Positions 7,592-10,319 of a stretch of 10,319 nucleotides of DNA are shown in pieces. The position numbers were made by a program, and so were the translations under genes. The notes under the pieces are model-generated. The model worked only from the letters and a program-made list of their open reading frames with translations, was not told where the DNA came from and ran no database searches. This stretch comes from a bacterium (lineage in GTDB: Bacteria; UBP15; UBA6099; DSWB01): positions 1 through 10,319 of the forward strand of contig JAGUYV010000233.1 of assembly GCA_020061125.1 (NCBI GenBank), in the 5' to 3' direction. Every line of letters begins with the position of its first letter. Position 1 is the first letter of the stretch.

Positions 7592-7626
7592 CGCGTATTC
7601 GGCAGCAAACCATCAATGGACAGAGA

Positions 7627-7848
7627 TCAAGCGGCGTATTGGATAATTTCAAGCTCGGCGCAAGGACTGATTTTTGCCAAGGTTTCTTCGATCCATGCCA
7701 TTACGGAATCCTCAATCAAGTATTCACCGCAATACGCGCACTGGAGAATCGGAAGATTCTTAATAATGACGATGTTGCGCTCATCACGCTTGAAGGGAAG
7801 ATCCGTAGTCACATTCTTCAATCCGCTCCCGCACATCTGACAGTTCAT
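7627..7848 (-). CDS. YgiT/MqsA-type zinc finger protein, probable antitoxin
   Basis: 73 residues from the ATG at 7848, chosen for AGGAGG 8 bases upstream; an in-frame start at 7881 would overlap the upstream gene more. Four cysteines in two CxxC pairs (C3/C6 and C37/C40) stand at the same positions as the zinc ligands of the MqsA N-terminal domain, and the ending VMAWIEETLAKI fits the YgiT family. It lacks the C-terminal helix-turn-helix of full MqsA, so it cannot be assumed to bind DNA. Such proteins usually follow a DUF4258 or MqsR-like toxin gene, as here: the start overlaps the DUF4258 stop as ATGA (7845-7848), giving coupled translation. Its likely job is neutralising that partner. Base composition is less GC-rich than neighbours, suggesting acquisition by transfer. 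Confidence 0.82.
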   Translation of the reverse strand: MNCQMCGSGLKNVTTDLPFKRDERNIVIIKNLPILQCAYCGEYLIEDSVMAWIEETLAKISPCAELEIIQYAA

Positions 7849-8152
7849 TTCCGGATCCTCCTTTTCATGCCGCAATCCCATTCGTCCGGATCGGGCTGGT
7901 ATGCCGTAACAACCCTGACATTCGGACTGTCGGTATCCAACGCAAACAGCACATGCAGTATTTTCTGTTGTTTACAGGTCCAAACAAGGCAGGATGGCAA
8001 ATATTTGTCATCCGGATACGATTCAATAATCTCATAGTGCTCCAATGTATCTAAAATGTCACTTATCTGTATATGGCGCGTTGTTTCAAGCGCATGTTCA
8101 CATGATAGGTCCACAAAATGCGTCGTTCTCTTACGCAGTGTTTAATAAACAC
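7845..8152 (-). pseudogene. Frameshifted DUF4258 protein, probable toxin
   Basis: Two minus-strand frames together give one DUF4258 protein. The N-terminal part ends in RERRILWTYHVNMRLKQRA then IYR and meets a TAA at 8065-8063. The C-terminal part, shifted by two bases, continues SDILDTLEHYEIIESYPDD, KYLPSCLV, then HVLFALDTDSPNVRVVTAY and the end QPDPDEW. Joined without bases 8064-8065 they keep the spacing of the family (WTYHVNMRL-x-R-I-x-R-x-x-I-L...YEIIExYPDDKY-PS) exactly. No ATG starts the N-terminal part; a GTG at 8152 or the CTG at 8155, perhaps a mutated ATG, are the best positions, and I see no ribosome binding site. A GTG at 8114 could yield an 89-residue shorter product lacking the conserved N-terminus. 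DUF4258 proteins pair with YgiT antitoxins and are thought to be toxins. It may be a decayed toxin, a sequencing error or a recoding event. Confidence 0.7.
7857..7862 (-). promoter_or_regulatory. Ribosome binding site of the zinc finger gene
   Basis: AGGAGG on the minus strand inside the 3' end of the DUF4258 gene, 8 bases before the ATG at 7848. It fixes the start that gives the C3/C6 zinc pair. Confidence 0.8.
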
Positions 8153-8246
8153 CAGAGGGTCGGCCGGGCTGCCTGTGTGTGATTGTCCCGGATTCAAAAG
8201 TTTCCCCAAATTTCCAATGAAAACGCCTTGGAACTCTGCCGCGAAA

Positions 8247-8307
8247 CAGCGTTTCACTTGCGTTTCAAATCATTATAGCACGAATACTCTCCGGATCTGA
8301 AACGCTG
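8247..8307. repeat. Inverted repeat around the toxin-antitoxin promoter
   Basis: CAGCGTTTCA (8247-8256) and its exact complement TGAAACGCTG (8298-8307) form a 10-bp inverted repeat whose centre (8277) is the -10 box. A further direct copy of the core GCGTTTCA lies at 8260-8267. Just outside, GCGAAAC (8241-8247) forms a small hyphenated palindrome with the left arm, and TGAAAACGC at 8218-8226 is a near copy. The layout is that of a multi-site operator. It lies in the 413-base divergent gap between the DUF4258 remnant and the crotonase gene. Confidence 0.6.
8272..8301 (-). promoter_or_regulatory. Extended -10 promoter for the toxin-antitoxin pair
   Basis: On the minus strand TGCTATAAT (8280-8272) is a perfect -10 hexamer with the extended TGn element. 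TTCAGA (8301-8296, 4 of 6) stands 18 bases upstream. Transcription would begin near 8265 and leave a leader of about 110 bases before the DUF4258 start region. The repeats around it suggest repression. Confidence 0.55.
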
Positions 8308-8423
8308 CGCGTCCATGGAATCGAGGCCATCCCGGCCGCATAAACATCGTGCTGTTGTAAAGGAATCCGGCAGTAAATGCAAAAAATCGCCGCTATCCGA
8401 TTTGCGCCTTCCGTTTTCTCCAG

Positions 8424-8454
8424 AGCCGCACTTGTTGAAAAACAATCGGCGGCT
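8424..8454. other. Hairpin with GAAA loop in the divergent gap
   Basis: AGCCGC (8424-8429) pairs with GCGGCT (8449-8454), and inside it TTGTT (8432-8436) pairs with AACAA (8441-8445) around a GAAA tetraloop, with a small internal loop between. No T tract follows on the plus strand, so it is not a simple terminator. It lies just upstream of the crotonase promoter. Function unknown. Confidence 0.35.
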
Positions 8455-8467
8455 GTTGCATTCCGCG

Positions 8468-8495
8468 TTGCGATGCGGGAAAATTGAAGTATAAA
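8468..8495 (+). promoter_or_regulatory. Candidate promoter of the crotonase-like gene
   Basis: TTGCGA (8468-8473), 16-base spacer, TATAAA (8490-8495). Transcription would start near 8502, giving a leader of about 67 bases to the ATG at 8569. The surroundings are AT-rich. Confidence 0.5.
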
Positions 8496-8553
8496 CCGTT
8501 CCGTGGCATTGAGATTGATCTTCTATTTATTGACAGCGTCATTCACCGTTGAC

Positions 8554-8562
8554 AAGGGGAGG
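8554..8562 (+). promoter_or_regulatory. Ribosome binding site of the crotonase-like gene
   Basis: AAGGGGAGG ends 6 bases before the ATG at 8569. It decides against the in-frame GTG at 8503, which is near the predicted transcription start. Confidence 0.75.
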
Positions 8563-8568
8563 CGCACC

Positions 8569-9351
8569 ATGGATACCGCACCGCAACAACCGGAATGCTG
8601 TGATCAGACCCAGGTGGAGAGGCGGGAGGGCGTCGCCGTCATGCACTTCACGCGCCAGCCGCTGTTCGCCACCACGAATTTGCGCGAGCGCGCGCGCATT
8701 CTCAACTGCCTGCAACAACTCATCTCCGACACGACCGTGAAAGCCATCGTGCTCATGGGCGCGCCGGACAAGAGCGGCGCGCGCGAGTACGGCGAGTTCC
8801 TGGACATCGCCGCGGCGTCCGACGACAAATTCATCTACAAAATGCTCACGATGTTCAATCAAATCATCCTGGACATCGTGCGCGCGCCCAAGGCCGTGGT
8901 ATTCGCCGACAGCGGCGCGGTGCTGTCCCAGTTCCTGCATGTGAGCCTGGCGTGCGATTACCGCCTGTTCGCGGACGACACGGTGTTCGAGAAAGGTTTC
9001 CTCGAACACGGAATGGTTCCCAAGGGTGGAGGCGCGTTTTTCCTGCGCCGCATGCTGGGCGCGCCGCGTGCGTTCGCGCTGCTCACCGACCCCTCGCCCA
9101 TGACTGCGGCGCAGGCCCTGGAACTGGGGCTGATCAACGAAACCTGTTCCGCAGCCGCGCTCGAAGACACCGCCATGGAGAGAGCGCGCGCGCTGGCAGC
9201 CATCCCGGCCGTGTCCGTGCACGGCGTCAAGAGCCTGCTCCATTTCCCGGTTCAAGAACTCGAAGCCTATCTGGAGCACGAGAACCTGGAACTGTTCCGC
9301 GCGTTCACTCGCATGCGCACGGACCGCAAACGCAAAAGCGGCAAGATGTAA
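8569..9351 (+). CDS. Divergent enoyl-CoA hydratase/isomerase (crotonase) family protein
   Basis: 260 residues. The crotonase fold is recognisable: VKAIVLMGAP (58-66), IVRAPKAVVFADSGAV (103-118), SLACDYRLFADDTVF (126-140), EHGMVPKGGGAFFLRRMLG (146-164), PMTAAQALELGLINE (177-191). Key positions of true enoyl-CoA hydratases are altered. The second oxyanion-hole loop ALGGGxELA reads AVLSQFLHV, so GGG is SQF (120-122) and the first catalytic Glu is H124. The second catalytic Glu (xPE) aligns with F144. The first oxyanion motif (SAGADL) is only loosely matched by KSGAREYGEFLD (68-79). Simple hydratase activity is therefore unlikely; another acyl-CoA reaction or a binding role is possible, with E141, E146 or H147 as candidate replacements. 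The C-terminus is strongly basic (RTDRKRKSGKM). Start chosen by the ribosome binding site. It stands alone, divergent from the toxin-antitoxin pair and 105 bases before the histone-like gene. Confidence 0.85.
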   Translation: MDTAPQQPECCDQTQVERREGVAVMHFTRQPLFATTNLRERARILNCLQQLISDTTVKAIVLMGAPDKSGAREYGEFLDIAAASDDKFIYKMLTMFNQIILDIVRAPKAVVFADSGAVLSQFLHVSLACDYRLFADDTVFEKGFLEHGMVPKGGGAFFLRRMLGAPRAFALLTDPSPMTAAQALELGLINETCSAAALEDTAMERARALAAIPAVSVHGVKSLLHFPVQELEAYLEHENLELFRAFTRMRTDRKRKSGKM

Positions 9352-9392
9352 TGGAATAATCCTTGTGTACGGCGCCGCGCGCGCCGGCCTTG

Positions 9393-9421
9393 TTGACGCG
9401 CGCCCGGTGCGCCGTTAACAT
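9393..9421 (+). promoter_or_regulatory. Candidate promoter of the Hc1-like gene
   Basis: TTGACG (9393-9398, 5 of 6), exact 17-base spacer, TAACAT (9416-9421, 4 of 6). It lies between the crotonase stop and the small histone gene and would give a short leader of about 28 bases, so the small gene is probably transcribed on its own. Confidence 0.5.
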
Positions 9422-9456
9422 CTTGGGATACTTTATGGTCAGGGAGGAACACACCG

Positions 9457-9642
9457 ATGGCGACCAGTCTCGAAGGACTCAAGGGCATCATCCAGTCCAT
9501 GGAAGACGACTACGATAAATTCATGAAGGGCAACAATGCGGCGGGAACGCGTGTGCGCAAGGCCCTCATGGAAGTGCGCAAGTACGCGGATCAGATGCGC
9601 AAAGACATTCAGGACATCAAGAACGAACGCAGCGGAGACTGA
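9457..9642 (+). CDS. Small Hc1-like (histone H1-like) nucleoid protein
   Basis: 61 residues with AGGGAGGA 8 bases before the ATG. The core KGNNAAGTRVRKALMEVRKY (24-43) followed by QMRKDIQDIKNER matches the N-terminal helical domain of the chlamydial histone H1-like protein Hc1 and its small bacterial relatives (KGNKAAGxRVRKxxxEL). The protein is charged and all-helical, as the pattern of heptads suggests, and lacks the long Lys/Ala/Pro tail of Hc1 itself. A DNA-binding or nucleoid-shaping role is expected from the family. It has its own candidate promoter and converges on cheB 57 bases away. The tail it lacks resembles the tail of the phasin-like protein at 3518-3928, but no direct link is shown. 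Confidence 0.85.
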   Translation: MATSLEGLKGIIQSMEDDYDKFMKGNNAAGTRVRKALMEVRKYADQMRKDIQDIKNERSGD

Positions 9643-9647
9643 CGCGC

Positions 9648-9712
9648 TGCCGGTTTTTGCGGCACATTCAGCGGAAGAGTGAATAGTCAGCCCTGCGCGC
9701 TATCTGGCGCAG
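9648..9712. other. Convergent gap with two small hairpins
   Basis: TGCCG/CGGCA (9648-9652, 9660-9664) around GTTTTTG, and CTGCGC/GCGCAG (9693-9698, 9707-9712) over the end of cheB. Either could help end transcription between the converging genes, but neither has a proper U tract after it. Confidence 0.25.
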
Positions 9713-10319
9713 AGCGCAAGCACGCGGGCCGCGATGGCGCCCAGAGGCAGGATGCTGCGCGCGGCGCCCATGTCTGCCGCGGCTTTTGGCATGCCGTAAA
9801 CCACGCTCGTTGCCTGGTCCTGGGCTATGGTTTCCGCGCCCGCGTCGCGCATGGCCTTCAACCCCGCCGCGCCGTCAGCTCCCATGCCTGTGAGCAGCAC
9901 GCCCACGGCATCCGGCCCCGCGCACGAGGCCACGGAGCGGAACAGCGGGTCCACGGCCGGCCGTTGGTGATGCTCCGGTTCGGAGCGCACCAGGGAAACC
10001 CGGTACTTGCCGCCCGCGCCGTGGATTACCGTATGCCTGCCGCCGGGGGCGACCAGAACCAGCCCGGCCCGCAGTTCGTCGCCCTCGCGCGCCTCGCGCA
10101 CCTCTGGCGCGCACGCATTGTTCAGCCGCTCCGCATACAGGCCGGTGAACATCTCTTCGGGCATGTGGACCACCAGCACGGACGGCGGGCACTCTTCCGG
10201 AAACTGGATAAGGATGTCCCTCAAGGCCTCGGTGCCGCCGGTGCTTGCGCCAAAGGCTGCAATGCGCCTGGGCGCACCCGGGGACTGCAGCCTGCGCGCG
10301 GGCGGTTCGGGCTGTCGCG
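9700..10319 (-). CDS. cheB: Chemotaxis protein-glutamate methylesterase, N-terminus off the right edge
   Basis: 205 codons of the C-terminal part. The visible segment starts in a Pro/Arg-rich linker (PEPPARRLQSPGAPRR), then the methylesterase domain FGASTGGTEALRDIL. The catalytic triad of CheB is complete: Ser in GASTGG (codon 10243-10245), His in VVHMPEEMF and Asp in LLTGMGADGAAG. MFTGLYAERLNN and AQDQATSVVYGMPKAA are further family motifs. CheB removes methyl groups from glutamates on chemoreceptors and deamidates glutamines, setting adaptation. A response-regulator receiver domain is expected upstream of the linker but lies outside the window, so a stand-alone methylesterase cannot be excluded. 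The frame is open through the edge; the TTG at 10224 inside the domain is not a start. It converges with the Hc1-like gene. Confidence 0.93.
   Translation of the reverse strand, partial: RQPEPPARRLQSPGAPRRIAAFGASTGGTEALRDILIQFPEECPPSVLVVHMPEEMFTGLYAERLNNACAPEVREAREGDELRAGLVLVAPGGRHTVIHGAGGKYRVSLVRSEPEHHQRPAVDPLFRSVASCAGPDAVGVLLTGMGADGAAGLKAMRDAGAETIAQDQATSVVYGMPKAAADMGAARSILPLGAIAARVLALCAR

Noticed and set aside
8254-8445. 63-codon minus-strand open frame in the divergent gap
   Set aside because: It starts at a TTG without a ribosome binding site, runs through the promoter and repeats, and resembles nothing known.
8530-8554. Two perfect TTGACA hexamers (8530-8535 and 8549-8554) before the crotonase gene
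   Set aside because: Neither has a -10 box at the right distance, and the second runs into the ribosome binding site; the promoter at 8468-8495 is better.
9371-9385. GGCGC/GCGCC hairpin after the crotonase gene as a terminator
   Set aside because: No U tract follows, and alternating GC sequence gives such pairs easily by chance.

Overview
The window comes from a GC-rich, double-membrane bacterium. Evidence for this includes an Sec-exported TPR protein with an AxA-type cleavage site, a transmembrane HAMP/SpoIIE phosphatase and a chemotaxis methylesterase. The adjacent ilvC-leuA pair, a phasin-like protein with a Lys/Ala tail and a small chlamydial Hc1-like histone are all compatible with Desulfobacterota (the former Deltaproteobacteria). 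That placement is an inference; no rRNA or other taxonomic marker is present.

Layout: positions 1-7441 are a nearly continuous minus-strand block. Reading in the direction of transcription it holds ilvC, leuA (2 bases apart), a strong intrinsic terminator, dapB, a phasin-like gene with a histone-like tail, then three overlapping genes: a membrane PP2C/SpoIIE phosphatase, a secreted TPR protein and an unrecognised protein that runs off the left edge. The first part makes branched-chain amino acids and lysine/diaminopimelate; the last part looks like one translationally coupled signalling unit.

Positions 7627-8155 (minus) hold a visibly AT-richer toxin-antitoxin-like pair: a DUF4258 protein followed by a YgiT/MqsA-type zinc finger protein. 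The DUF4258 gene appears broken by a frameshift. A perfect 10-bp inverted repeat plus an extra direct copy of its core surrounds an extended -10 promoter upstream of the pair and looks like an operator. The gap between this pair and ilvC carries a terminator-like hairpin with a U tract directly before the ilvC ribosome binding site, and a short Leu/Ile/Val-rich open frame, suggestive of attenuation.

Positions 8468-9642 (plus) hold a crotonase-fold protein lacking both canonical catalytic glutamates and the usual GGG loop, then a 61-residue Hc1-like histone with its own promoter. A convergent CheB methylesterase, complete for its catalytic triad but missing its N-terminus, runs off the right edge.

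I saw no tRNA, rRNA, insertion sequence or CRISPR array. The best candidates for something new are the divergent crotonase, the phosphatase-TPR-unknown operon, the ilvC leader and the toxin-antitoxin operator.
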